From: Theristus sp. LFF4_11
Taxonomy: Eukaryota; Nematoda; Chromadorea; Monhysterida; Xyalidae
Direction: 5' to 3'
Assembly: GCA_030248135.1 (NCBI GenBank)
Contig: JASANC010002722.1
Coordinates: 81,125 to 145,124 of the forward strand
Length of the DNA: 64,000 bases
Positions within the stretch are counted from its first letter, which is position 1, and each line of letters begins with the position of its first letter. Both the position numbers and the translations under genes were made by a program. The notes beneath the pieces were generated by a model. That model ran no database searches and had not been told where the DNA came from. It saw only the letters and a list, made by a program, of their open reading frames with translations. Below, one piece after another: positions 22,526 to 64,000 of the stretch.

Positions 22526-23690
22526 TAAGGCACTCCTTATCAATCAAGGCTTGATTAGTTGCAAAAATGCAGGCTAGGAGTTGTTTTTCAAGAATGCCGG
22601 ATTTTCTCCAGTCGTGTGTGCACGGGACAACGAATGAACAGAATAAATAGCACGGATAACCAATTAATTTAAAAAAACGCGTCAAATTTGACACCCAATT
22701 TCTGAACTTCTTTTATTCTTTCATTCAGATCTCGCGCATTCCCTGCTGACCCTTAAAAAGCTGCCATGTTTAGTCGGCCATTCCGTAAATTATGCAGAAT
22801 TTTACTACTGTGTTCCCTACGTTTGGGTGAGATAGCGATCAGTACGGATTTTCTATCTTGTTTGTTTGGTCACTTCCGTCTTGTCGCACGTTTTACTCGC
22901 ATCATGAATTGCTTTCCTGTTATTTGGGATTCTTTTCGCGTATCTTATGATGTTTAGGTACCGTTGTTTTTTCAACCAATATCCATGGCTAAACCTGCAG
23001 GCCAGAGCGTGCTGAGCTTTCATTGCTTGACCGTAGTTGATTTTTTACGCGATTCTTTATCGGTGATCGAAATTTTCTGCCTGTTTCGACTTTACCTCGG
23101 ACATGTTCAGTGTTTATTTGTCCCGTTTGTTACTCCCGTTTTAGGTCCGTTCAGAGGTCTGTGTGCAATTGTATTTCACAATCGATTACACTTTACAGTC
23201 AATGTTTTTTTTTGATATTTTTAATTTATTCGCTTGTTTGATACTTATCAACTTCACTCTGTTCCTTTGTGTGTTGAATTTTTGAAAAATAACTGTGTTC
23301 TATCTAAAAAATAACTAATTATTTTTTTACAAAACTTCAAACTTTTTTGTTTTGGGTGTAATAACGAATTGTCAACACATGCAGCTGCGTTTTTGCCACA
23401 CGCACGGTTACTTCTGCTATAACTGGTCAAAACTGTTGTGCTTTTCAAAACCTGTGTTTTTTTATCAAATTGCTTGATTGTATCAGTCGGTTCTGTTTTT
23501 TTTTAAAGGATCAGATAAACTAGAACGGTTTTGGTCATCTGGTAAGACAATCGATGTAATTTTGCCATTGGTATACCAACAACATCGTTGTTATTTTTAC
23601 ATTCACTCTGAAATTTCAATGTTTAAAAAAGTTGTCACCTTATTGCACTTGCAAACTTTCAAAGAGACAACCGAGCTAAAATAACGCTAA
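22526..23690. other. Intergenic, nothing recognised
   Basis: T-rich sequence between DMAC2L and the reductase gene. Open frames here lack splice context and family resemblance. No repeat family was recognised. Confidence 0.55.
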
Positions 23691-27241
<3,551 letters not shown>

Positions 27242-28835
27242 AACGGACTAACAAAACTGAAGTTTGATTTCGCTTTGTTTGTTCGTAGCTTCTGTATTAT
27301 GCAGGTAAAAACTGGGCACATGTTTGGGCATACATTAATTTTACTTCTTTCTTTTAGTTTTAGACACAGAAAGTGGATAATCAAGATGTTTCACAAAGAT
27401 CATCAATATTGTATTCACACAGTGGTGGCTGCACTTACAACAAACAATATCGCTGCAATTTGTGGAACATTGAAACAAGCTTTTAACAAACATCTAACTA
27501 GCACTATCTAAAAATTCGGACTGCAAAAACAACCACACACATGCAACGGAAGACAAACAGAATTTATAAAAAGGACTCAAATTGCTAATGCCAAAAAAGC
27601 TCCAGTTCAAGTTTTCTAAAAAAATTAAACAAAAGCGAAATACAGAATGCAAAAAGACACAAAACGTATGAACATTGTAAGCAGCTGTGAAATGTGAATC
27701 CACAATCTCAACAAAAGTCAATCTTGTTCACTTTTTACAGCGTAACAATATCACTGCATCGTGCTCAGTGCAACACGAGTGTCCCACTAGACACTATTAG
27801 TATGATTTATTTGTTGGAACCTGACAGACAGACATGTTTGTTGTACATATATTATATGCGAGGAGCGCCCAACACGTGTGTTGTGTTGTTATGTGTTAGC
27901 TGTGATAACTGTTAACAACCCAACGTTATCGTCGTCGAACAGGTACCAAGAAATGTACTGTACCCCAGTCAAATTCAACAAACAAATAGCATCCACCATT
28001 ATCACAGGGTGTTATCGTGCACAAGTCCATTGCGGTAGAACGCAGAGCACGTCAAGTCTACAAGAGTTGCAAAAAAAGCAATAGTTGAATATTTTAGTTA
28101 CTTCAAGAAAAATAACACAAAAAGCAGAAAGCATGGGAAAATTACATTTTTTTCAGAAACATGCAAAAATGGAACAACTGTGCACATGTAGTGAAAAGTT
28201 TCAAAATTCGATAAACTGCTGAATAAGTTTCAAAGTCGGAAGACCACGTTGACGTTGGTTTGCTTGCTAACAACAAAGTTCACAAAAACAAACCTCCGTG
28301 ACGTGAACACGAAAATCATAAAAAATTCAGCGATTCTATAACAGTATGCAGCAGGCAAAATATGGTGAATACTGGAGCTAACCAACAAAAAACCATTTAA
28401 CTACATACAATACAGAGTGCAAGCTGGTGCAGTCTTCCAAAAACGACAATGGTCAAATCAAAATTCAATCTGAGATGTATCAAACCTGGAACACAGGGTG
28501 CGTAACAGCATGAACCCAACAATAGCACAGAAAAATTATGCAATTTCACCAAAATTTTTAAATGGCAACCAACCGTTTCAGTATTTACGTTGAGTTCCAG
28601 TACACTTTCTGAACAGCGCACAAAATGATCGTTCGGGACAAATATTGCAACTCTAAATAGTCTGCTTCCACCAATCAAACATTACGCTCGAAATGCAACA
28701 AAACCAGAGCACAGGCACAACAACAAAAGAAACATCAACAATAATAGTGAAGTAGCCCAATAACATTGACACAGAACAGGCGGGCACAGAGTAAGAACAA
28801 CACATTCATTCAAATGCAGCCAATCATTGCACTGG
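27242..28835. other. Convergent intergenic region (3' UTRs), nothing else recognised
   Basis: The region lies between the reductase stop (+) and the MRCK stop (-), so the two genes are tail to tail. It is AT-rich. No exon, RNA gene or repeat family could be supported. Confidence 0.5.
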
Positions 28836-55666
<26,831 letters not shown>

Positions 55667-55978
55667 TGTTTCGGCTGTTTGTTCGGTTCGTCACGTCACC
55701 TCACGACGACAACGTTGACTTTATTGAAGAAATTCCATTCACCGCCGCTTGTTTTAATTAAGTATTATTTGTTGTTTTCGCCCGGTCTGGTCCATTTGTG
55801 AATGAATGCTTACTGCACTTTCGCTCCGTATTCCGCAGGTAAAAACCACACAGACAGACGACGTGTTTTCGGTAGATAGTAGCGGAACTGGAAAAAACCT
55901 TAGGCAGAGTAGAACCGCCTTCTCCCCCCAAAAAATTTCGAATTTATCGTCCCCCCCCCCCCATCCTCCAATCCAAAC

Positions 55979-57316
55979 TAGGGTTGTTGATACGATTGTT
56001 AAACAAAAATCGAATTTTTTAAAGTGATCAAAAAACAAAAATGCCGATTTTTTTAATTCGAAAATTTTTTCTCTAATATGTTCTGAAAACCTCAAATTTG
56101 GCGCAATTTTTTGAAAGTTCAAAAAACTGTTTTTTGATATTACCTCGTAAAACCGTCAGCAGTCGATTTTGGACTGTTTTACCGACTGATTTTAGGCTTC
56201 GACAACATCTGTGATGGTAATTGAGGTTACCAAAACAAAATCTGCAACGTTTCGCCACACGGAAACGGAAGTCATTCGGGACGGGAGTAGGGTTGTTAAA
56301 CAAAAATCAAAAAAAAATTTTTAAAAAGTGATTAAAAAACAAAAATGCCGATTTTTTTAAATTCGAAAAATTTTCCTCTAATATGCTCTGAAAACCTCAA
56401 TTTTGGCAAAATTTTTCGAAAGATCAACAAAAATTTTCTTTGATATTACCTCGTAAAACCTTTAGCAGTTGATTTTGGACCGTTTTACCGACTGATTTCA
56501 GGCTTCAACAACATCTGCGATGAAGTTTTTGAGCGTCCCAAAGCTTGGCCTACCATTTCCGATGCAGATAAGGTGACGATTCGCCTCGCAATCTAAATTT
56601 GAGCGTCCGAGCTGCTCCGTTTGCAAGCGTTACGTTGTCTGGTTGCCGTTTCGTGTCCTGCCGTCGCGACACATCATCAGAATCGATCGAATTTCAAGCC
56701 GGTATGTGTATTTTCACTTGGGCTGGGGACAATTAGTGACGTTTTGAGGGTCAAAACACTAGAAGAGGCATGGTAACGGTTTGGAAAAGGGGTAATTGAG
56801 GTCACCAAAACAAAATCTCCAAGTTCCGCCATACGGGAGTCATTCTTTTTTTTAATATTTGAAACACGCCCCCCACCGATTCCGGAAACCCGAAGGTACC
56901 AAACTCCGGTGGGATTGGGGAACGGACGGCTCACCATCCGTGGAACCAATACCCTCGCCACGTGAGGGGGGCAGCCTCTAAGCCCCGCTCTGTCCTGGGG
57001 GCACCAGTGATCTTGGCCCGATTTCGGTTTCGGTGGCCTGCGGTCGCTATATCCCCGCAGGGCAGCGAATCCGAAAGCTTCAGTTGAAAACGAGTGTAGT
57101 TATTGGAGTAGAGAGCTACACTGGCGGCAGTTTGTCATCCTCCGTGGGGGATCGAACCCGTCACCTTCTGAGTTGAAGGCGAACGTGCTAACCACCGAGC
57201 CACGGAGGCGTGCTTGCATATCATATGTGGTTCTTCGAACTCCCTGATTGATTTAGCACAACTTTGATTTTTGAATTTTTTTAAACAAAAATGACGATTT
57301 TTGTTTTTTAACAACC
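55979..57316. mobile_element. hAT-like element cluster, disrupted
   Basis: The end TAGGGTTGTT occurs at 55979 and again at 56288. Each is followed by the same block ('aaaaatgccgattttttt', 'ctctaatatg', 'cctcgtaaaacc'). An inverted end (aacaacc) is at 57310-57316. The copy starting at 56288 is interrupted by a SINE. The target duplication cannot be read because the right end is incomplete. Confidence 0.65.
56846..57209 (-). mobile_element. tRNA-derived SINE, subfamily 1, copy 2
   Basis: A reverse-orientation copy: tRNA-like head at 57209-57139, core GGTACCTTCGGGTTTCCGGA near 56897, poly(A) tail (poly(T) on +) at 56846-56853. Length is 364 bp against 369 bp for the copy at 5859. The paralogous hAT-like element at about 58385-58425 shows the uninterrupted site, which confirms both insertion edges. 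Confidence 0.85.
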
Positions 57317-57603
57317 AAACAAAAATCGAATTTTTTTTAAGTGAGTTAAAAAAACAAAAATGCCGATAGAAAACGCACCGGTTCACCACGTTGTTGTTGA
57401 TGGACAACGCACGCCGCGCTTCTTCGAGACGACAAATCGGCAACACCCAAGAATTGACAAGCAGGTTTCCTCCAATTTGAAGCATAAAACCAAGGTAACT
57501 TAAAATCTACTGCTTTTCAGACCATTAACGACTAACGAGCTCATGAAACCAATTGCAGAAGCTTTTGTCGGTATCTGGACTGGACTCTGGAATCAGGCTG
57601 GAC

Positions 57604-57815
57604 TAGGGTTGTTAAAAAAAACAAAAATCGTCATTTTTTTTTAAATTTTTTTTTTTTAAATTTCAAAAATCAAAGTTGTGCTAAATCAATCAGGGAGTCC
57701 GAAGAACCACATATGGTATGCAAGCGCCTCCCGAATGACTCCCATATGACGGAACTTTGCAGATTTTGTTTTGGTGACCTCAATCAGTACCGTGGGGGGG
57801 GGTGGGGGGGGGGGG
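57604..57815. repeat. Truncated hAT-like end, reverse orientation
   Basis: Starts with TAGGGTTGTT and carries 'agggagtccgaagaaccaca' and 'ccatatgacggaactttgc'. These are the reverse complement of the right part of the 57824-58550 element. It ends in a G-homopolymer run. Confidence 0.6.
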
Positions 57816-57823
57816 GTACACCC

Positions 57824-58550
57824 TAGGGTTGTTAAACAAAAATGAAAATTTAAAAAAAAAAAGTGATTAAAAAAAAACAAAAATGCCGATTTTTTTTAAA
57901 AAAAAAATTCGAAAAATTTTCCTCTAATATGCTCTGAAAACCTCAATTTTGGCACAATTTTTCGAAAGTTCAACAAAAATTTTCTTTGATTATACCTCGT
58001 AAAACCTTTAGCAGTCGATTTTGGGCCGTTTTACCGACTGATTTTAGGCTTCGACAACATCTGCGATGAAGTTTTTGAGCGTCCCAAAGCTTAGCCTACC
58101 ATTTCCGATGCAGATAAGGTGACGATTAGCCTCGCAGAGCGTCCGATTGTGCTCGCTGCACCGTTTGCAAGCGCTACGTTGTCTGGTTGCTGCTTCGTGT
58201 CGTGTCGTCGCGACACCATCAGAAGAATTGATCGAATTTCAAGGCGGTATGTTTGTCTTCACTTTAGCATTAGCTTAGCTGGGGACAATTAGTGACGTTT
58301 TGGAGGTCAAAACACAAGAAGAGGCATGGTGACGGTTTGGAAAAGGGGTAATTGAGGTCACCAAAACAAAATCTGCAAAGTTCCGCCATACGGGTGTCAT
58401 TCGGGAGGCGCTTGCATATCATATGTGGTTCTTCGGACTCCCTGATTGATTTAGCACAACTTTGATTTTTGAAATTTTTTTTTTAAAAAAAAAATTTTTT
58501 TTTTTAAAAAAAAACAAAAATGACGATTTTTGTTTTTTTTAACAACCCTA
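57824..58550. mobile_element. hAT-like non-autonomous element, 727 bp, 8-bp TSD
   Basis: The ends are TAGGGTTGTT and AACAACCCTA. A perfect 8-bp duplication, GTACACCC, lies at 57816-57823 and 58551-58558. It encodes no transposase. It is inserted into the G/C homopolymer repeat. Confidence 0.85.
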
Positions 58551-58927
58551 GTACACCCCCCCAGAGCACCAGAGACCGTCGGGTGGGGGGGGGGGGGGGG
58601 GGGGGGGGCACCGTGCCACCCCCCCCCCTAAAACCGGGCACCCCCCCCCCCCCATCGGACCCCCCCCCTCGAAAATTTGGCCGACACCCCCCCCCCCCCA
58701 CACCCCCCATGAAATTTTGTCTGGCGGAGACCCCCCCCCCAAAATTTTCTGCACACCCTAAATTTTTTTTCGAAAATCATGATTTTTTGTCTATAAAGTC
58801 CATAATATAAGCTGAATATATGATAACTTGACCATCTTCATTGTAATTTCAAAGATTTTGCAGCAAAATTTAGCGTTTTTCCTTTCAAATTTAAGCGAAA
58901 AAATTTCATGGGGGGGGTGGGGGGGGG

Positions 58928-58961
<34 letters not shown>

Positions 58962-59158
58962 ACACACACCCCCCCAGAGCACCCGAGACCGTCGGGTGGG
59001 GGGGGGTGGGGGGCACCGTGCCACCCCCCCCCCTAAAACCGGGCACCCCCCCCACCGTACCCCCCCCCTCTAAAATTTGGCCGACACCCCCCCCACCCCC
59101 CCCCCATGAAATTTTGTCTGGCGGACACCCCCCCCCCAAAATTTTCTGCACACCCTAA
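58551..59158. repeat. Duplicated G/C homopolymer repeat block
   Basis: Two copies (58551-58755 and 58965-59158) share the order 'ccagagcacc', 'gagaccgtcgggtgg', G-run, 'gcaccgtgccacc', C-runs, 'aaatttggccgaca', 'atgaaattttgtctggcgg', 'aaattttctgcacaccctaaa'. Between them is a G-run of about 40 at 58909-58961. Runs of this kind have strong quadruplex potential and are also prone to assembly error. Confidence 0.7.
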
Positions 59159-59781
59159 ACCTTTTTCGTGCGCCTACAACTTTAAACGGAGCAGAGCAAA
59201 TCCCATCCCTCCTTGATTGTTAAGGAAAAAATAAATTTAAAGCTTGAGACTAGGACTAGGATGAATAATTCAATAAAAACAAACAGAATGGTCGAGAATG
59301 TGGGCATTTCAAGTTGAAGACGGTGTTCTTTCGAGAACATCGCACATTACAATCTGTAGACATGACGACTGATCTCCGTTGCAACTGAAATCCGCTTTTG
59401 TGAACCGGAAAACCGGCCGGGCCAATCCTTCCTTTCGATCAAGCACTGAAATTTTGAATCTTTAGTTTCAAAAAAGGAAACAAAGCTTCAAATGTGAAAA
59501 GTCCAAGAGGGCGGACAATTTTGTGATCTTAAAACAAAAAGAATCGGTGATTGGTAATCCCATTTGACATTGACTGTCGCAAGCGGAACTTTGAATGACA
59601 CGGTGACGGAATGGCAGTCGTGTATTTTGTCATTTTGTCAATCCTAGGAACTGTGCAAAAAAATTTGATCCTGTTTTATGTTCATTCAACCGTTTTTTAA
59701 TTTTATTTCCAGTTTGTAGTTTTCAGTCAGTCTGCCTTTCGTCGTTGTGGTTTCGGCAAAAACTATTACCATAGACGTGAC
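59159..59781. other. Intergenic, nothing recognised
   Basis: AT-rich DNA with no supported exon, RNA gene or repeat. Confidence 0.5.
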
Positions 59782-60049
59782 CATACCCGCGCGACGGTGT
59801 GGGGTACCGATGTGCGCAGCCCTCAAACCGGTTGTGCAGACCGCAAGAAACTTTGCGAGCATTGCTTCATTGCACCGGCTGCCTTTTAAATAGCGCACAG
59901 CCCTCAAAATGGTGCAGAGCTCTTAAAATGGTGCACAGCCTTCAAACCGGTGTCGCCAAAATGCAACCGGAACAAGCTCTTGCGGGCGGCACACCGATTT
60001 TGAGGGCCGCGCACATTGGTACCTCACACCGTCGCACGGGTATGGTACG
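59782..60049. mobile_element. MITE with GC-rich inverted ends, just upstream of the zinc-finger gene
   Basis: The inverted ends of about 50-75 bp share CCATACCCG-CGACGGTGTG-GGTACC and 'atgtgcgc-gccctcaaa'. A direct repeat GACGTGAC lies at 59774-59781 and 60050-60057, the probable 8-bp duplication. The middle has repeated 'ccctcaaa(a/c)tggtgc' units. It ends 39 bp before the next ATG. Confidence 0.7.
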
Positions 60050-60095
60050 GACGTGACCTAACACTGTCTCAATCTATTTAGGAAGACAAGGCACG

Positions 60096-61174
60096 ATGAA
60101 TGAACTTGCTGAATGCCCAGAATGTGGGCGTCAGTTCACTTACGAACAAAATATGCGTCGGCATCTGTTGCGCCAGCACGGCATTGCTTTGGAGCGAGTA
60201 TACGACGACGACGAAAAGCAAACGGTGTGTGACATGTGTGGCACACAATTCACAAGGCCGGCCAATTTGCGAAGGCACGTCGACAACAACGTCTGCATGC
60301 AGAAACAAGGAAACCGCAAGCGAAAACGGAAAAACAAAACTCGAAGGAAAAACGAAAACCGCCCACACACATTTGCCAACAACAGTCACCGTGACAAAAA
60401 CCGCCGTTTTGACGGCGACGGCAGCAGCAGTGAACGTGATAATGTCAGCGAAAATGAGGTAAATATCGGCTCCTTTCGTTTGGTTTTGGTAGAATTTTCG
60501 CGTTGCAAAAGTTGTGAAAAACGTTACGGAGCCACATCCGGCACACGCTGCAGCGCATACAAAATTTTTTAGGTGACCTGTTGTTCATTTTAAAAATAAA
60601 AACGAAACGCTGACTTATCACAGGAACAATATGGCGAACATCGTGGAGACAGCAACGACTCGGATTCGGGAGTAGGTGAAGAAGAGAAAGAAGAAAACGA
60701 CAACAGCAGTGGTAGTGAGCAAGAGGATGTGCAAACGCAAACGTCCAAGGTACCCTGTAATTTTATTTCCAACGAGCTTTTATTATTCCTCATATGGGTA
60801 AATAGTTCCAACTGCAACAGCAAAGTGTTTCAAAAAAACTTGCAAACTCACAAGATATATTGGAACAACGTTTTGTAAAATAATTGGAAACAAATCAGTT
60901 GAACAAATGTAATGGACGACCAGGCTGAATAGAGCAATCACGCGAATAAAGAACATTTTCTAAATTTATCAACACATGAAAGAAATATTTTCAGTGGAAC
61001 ACAAATCAGCACCAATTTTTCGTGGACTATGCGGACTGTGGTTGTAAGAAACGCGAGAATGTGCAACGCTGGTGTTGTTCCGGCTGCACAGACGCCCTGA
61101 TGCACCTAAAATTTGACACGTTTTTGTTTCAAAAAATGCTGATTGAGTTTGATTTTTTGTGTGAAATTGTATAG
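60096..61174 (+). CDS. C2H2 zinc-finger protein, possibly the 5' part of the MULE gene
   Basis: Three exons: 60096-60458, 60624-60749 and 60995-61174 (TAG), 222 residues. A classical C2H2 finger (CPECGRQF, then RRHLLRQH) is followed by a second with C-C-H-C ligands (CDMCGTQF, RRHVDNNVC). A Lys/Arg-rich stretch then looks like a nuclear signal (RKRKRKNKTRRK). An acidic Ser/Glu region follows, and a Cys-rich end (CGCKKRENVQRWCCSGC). It likely binds DNA in the nucleus. Exon 3 could instead splice on to the transposase exons from 61957, making a single fusion gene. The sequence does not decide this. The start is the first ATG after the MITE. Confidence 0.65.
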
Positions 61175-61956
61175 TGAGAAATTGAGAATTACATATGTAT
61201 ATAATTGATTGTGAAACAGAAAAAAAACAGATAAAATATCAATGAAAACTTTTGGATTAGACATTTTTGAAACCTACAGGCGGCTGCTACATAATTTGCT
61301 CCTGAGTCCTGGCATAGAATAATTCAAAAAATAATAATACATAATAATACACAATCACAACAATAATACACAATCAAATAGAATCCGTCAGCTAGTTTAC
61401 CTCAAACAGGATGAATAGCGGTTCTGTGCATGAATCGCACCATGATTTGTGAGAACGGAATTTTTGAGCAAAAAATATTGAAATACTAGAACACAAAAAT
61501 TTCAGACTTGATTTTGACATTTGATGATGCATGCTGATTGCATGGCTGCTAACACCAATAGAAAAAACACACAACAGCATGCGACCAATTAGCATAATTT
61601 TAGTTTTTCGATTTTGTATTCCAGCAATTCCAGTAACAAAAAAAGTTGTTTATCAATTCGTCTTTTCTAAACACCTCAAACATTGTTGAATTCATCCAAC
61701 AATTTGTTGAAATGAGCTCGAACAAACATCAATTAAGTTGAAATAAAACGGACCACGTAAGTTATATAGTTGCCTCAGTGCTGTTTGGCTCATACTCTCA
61801 TCGCATCGGTATCCAATGCCAGCTGAAACATAAAAAAACTGATCCAAACTTCTCAGAACGTGATCATTCATCAACCTACAAACCTACGAACCAACTATAT
61901 GTGCCAAAATACAGTCATTGTTATGTGTAAATCACTTGTTTCATCGTGCTGCGCAG
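61175..61956 (+). other. Gap between the zinc-finger and transposase exons
   Basis: AT-rich, with no supported exon. It is either an intron or an intergenic spacer, depending on whether the two blocks form one gene. Confidence 0.4.
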
Positions 61957-63694
61957 GTGCCATTTGTCATCTCGCAGCAGAGTACTCACGGCGTAAACCA
62001 CGTAATTTTTGCGCGAGCACACCGACATGGCACCGAGGATCAGTGGTTCGAACTCACACGAACTAAAACCGGCGATGTCCACTACTATTCGTGTGTCAGA
62101 TGCCGTCGAGAACGGGACATCGATATGAAGAACAATCAGCCACAACAGGAGTACCACACATGGCAAACACTACCTGGTGTCATGCGCTTCTTGCCCGGCC
62201 AACGTGACATCGATGATGGGCATCATTATCGGTGTCGACCGATATCGTTCGGCGCAGTTCTGGCTCGTGGAATCAAAATGCGTGCTAAGAGCAAAACAGC
62301 CAAAGGGGAAAATTACAATGACACATTGCACACGGTTGGTGTAATGTAAACAAACAATAAACCACGTGACAAGCGTAAAAACAGCGGCGTACCTAATTAT
62401 TAGTCGCAGTTGCTTTTTTCGTTCACGGAGGCCATCCATGATCATCGCCAGAAAGGCGTGTTTTTGAAAAAAAGTTCTTTTACAGCTTAATCGACAAAAA
62501 ATGCAATGTAAAACGATGTCATAAAACATACAGGAGGCCAAAAAAGTGATCGAGCGAGAAATGGCGCACGGCCAGAACCTGCGCCATGAGATTTTGAGCA
62601 ATCTGCCGATGAGTGGTGAGAGTGCTGCACAGCAGGCCGCTCGTCGATGGCGTCGATGCCACGTGCCTGCAATTGATGTGTTCAAATGTGAATTAGACGA
62701 GTTGCACGAATTCTGTCTGAATTTCTACCCGAACGACGAGGGCATTTATGAAAGGTAAAGTTAAGCGCCATTCGTGGAGGTTGAAGCGCGCTGACGGGCG
62801 TCACTTCGCTACACATTCACCAAGCAAAAAACAGCGCGCTTCAGTTTTAGAACATACGCACATTCATGTTAGCGCACGTCAACGCGCTTCAGCGCGCGCG
62901 TGCATGAATGGGACTTTAAGCTTGGTCCAATGTTGAACAGCGTTGTTGTTGAGACCAGTATATCTGCAGGTTTACGCAGTAGTGACCAATATGAAACACT
63001 GCAGCGCGTCAACCACTTCATCTGAACTTTCAACCAGAAACAGACAAAACTTTGAAGAGACCGTACAGAAAATTAGGTGGAATATCCTGTAATTTTAGAA
63101 TGTTAGAATGAAAGCAGAAAAAATGCTAAGCCAAAAATTGAAAAACACTTTTTTTGCATGCTGATAAAACGGTTACCACGCTACAGCCTTTCAAAGTCGT
63201 GGCCACTACTGCTCCACCCTGTATGCATTCAACTGCACTTACTTTTGTTGTAGCCGCTTTTTGTACCGAGATGCCAACTGGGGCATTATCATGTTGTCGG
63301 CACCTTCTGAGCTGGTTTTGATGGCCGAAGCTGAATTTGTCTTTGTGGATTCAACGTTTGATCCAGTGCCATCCAGGCACTGGCAACTTACAATAGTCCA
63401 CATTCAGGTACATATATAGATACAATAATTGAAATAAACTAACCTACATTTGTCATTTACTTTTTTACATTTGAACTGAACGCAGAGATACACTAGTTAG
63501 ATGTGTACATTTAGCTCGGCGAGACATATATTGCGGTTGTGCACGCGTTCATGTACTGGCGTACTACCGACGCGTACGTGGTGATGTTTGACCGGCTGCG
63601 ATCATCAGTCAACGCAATCAAGTGGCAGCAAATTGTTGTCGACTTTGAAACGGCTCAATGGCGGGCTATCCAGCGGGTTTTCTCCGACGTGCAG
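61957..63694 (+). CDS. Mutator-like (MULE) transposase-related gene, 3' end outside window
   Basis: Four exons: 61957-62334, 62534-62754, 63254-63407 and 63515-63694, all joining in frame. The first has a FLYWCH-like zinc-binding pattern (WFELTRTKTGDVHYYSCVRC and later YRC). The second is helical and charged, ending ELDELHEFCLNFYPNDEGIYE. The last two hold the MULE DDE core: FVFVDSTFDPVP carries the first Asp, and IVVDFETAQWRAIQRVF the second. Between them VVHAFMYWRTTDAYVVMFDRL fits the MULE fold. The third acidic residue would lie beyond the window. Four introns suggest a host-type gene and not a recent transposon. Whether it still transposes is unknown. Confidence 0.72.
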
Positions 63695-63798
63695 GTGAAT
63701 AAACGTTTCACGTAGCACAAACTTACGTGCAAGAAGTGCTTACAAAAAGACAGTACAAATTCCATCACAGAAACGTCCGCATACAGGCACGGTTTCTT

Positions 63799-64000
63799 TC
63801 CTGGTATGGCGACAAATAGCGGAGCAACGGTGGCAAAAATCCAAAAGCGGGTTCTAGGGTAACTTTTTGCGCTGATTGCAAAAAAAGTGCGTAATTTTTC
63901 TACGCCAAATTGCGCAACGGTACCCACTTTTTCGCAATCAGCGCAAAGTTACCCGAGAATTTTTGCCACCGTTGCTTCGCAATTTGTCGCCATACCAGGA
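63799..64000. mobile_element. 200-bp palindromic hairpin element at the window end
   Basis: The left end TCCTGGTATGGCGACAAAT and right end (reverse complement) frame a near-complete palindrome centred near 63900. The arms contain 'agcaacggtggcaaaaat' and 'aactttttgcgctgattgc'. The same arm occurs inside the 41314-44212 foldback at 42243-42345 and 43197-43300. The right flank, and so any target duplication, is outside the window. Confidence 0.78.

Noticed and set aside
58504..59151. Gly- or Pro-rich proteins
   Set aside because: Artefacts of G and C homopolymer runs; both strands are open at once.
60078..60389. Minus-strand frames over the zinc-finger exon
   Set aside because: Antisense shadow of a zinc-finger coding exon; no motif of its own.

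Overview
The window is nuclear DNA of an animal, most likely an invertebrate. Every convincing gene is broken into many short exons with GT-AG (rarely GC-AG) introns, and the encoded proteins are animal families: a Cys-loop ligand-gated channel, a NuMA/Mud/LIN-5 spindle protein and an MRCK kinase. A nematode or another small ecdysozoan would fit, but nothing in the window proves the phylum. There is no sign of prokaryotic, organellar or viral gene organisation. Exon borders below were assigned by eye from splice consensus, reading phase and protein similarity recalled from memory. All joins quoted for the main genes keep frame.

Layout. 22-2137 (+): last seven exons of an anion-type Cys-loop receptor. 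3205-4662: foldback transposon with a 9-bp target duplication. 5109-18507 (+): a 31-exon NuMA/Mud/LIN-5 homologue with a NuMA-like head, a long coiled coil and the conserved NLM motif. 20333-22316 (+): DMAC2L/ATP synthase factor B homologue. 23691-27241 (+): prostaglandin reductase 2 homologue. 28836-55666 (-): a 39-exon MRCK (CDC42-binding protein kinase) gene, with its introns filled by transposon debris. 55979-59160: nested hAT-like elements, a SINE and G/C homopolymer blocks. 60096-63694 (+): a C2H2 zinc-finger gene followed by Mutator-like (MULE) transposase exons that run off the window.

The genes do not form an operon or pathway. Two of them, the NuMA homologue (spindle and cortical force) and MRCK (CDC42-driven actomyosin contractility), act in the cell cortex and cytoskeleton, but their adjacency is probably chance.

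The most distinctive content is the mobile DNA. There are at least three large foldback elements, two of them with perfect 9-bp target duplications as expected of Mutator-like transposition. There are hAT-like non-autonomous elements with perfect 8-bp duplications, two short hairpin MITE families, and a SINE family in which different tRNA-like heads share one 3' core. A MULE-related transposase gene lies in the same window. The best candidate for something undescribed is this set of palindromic elements, in particular the 581-bp element whose arms are arrays of a GGCCGGAATTC unit, together with the zinc-finger/MULE locus.
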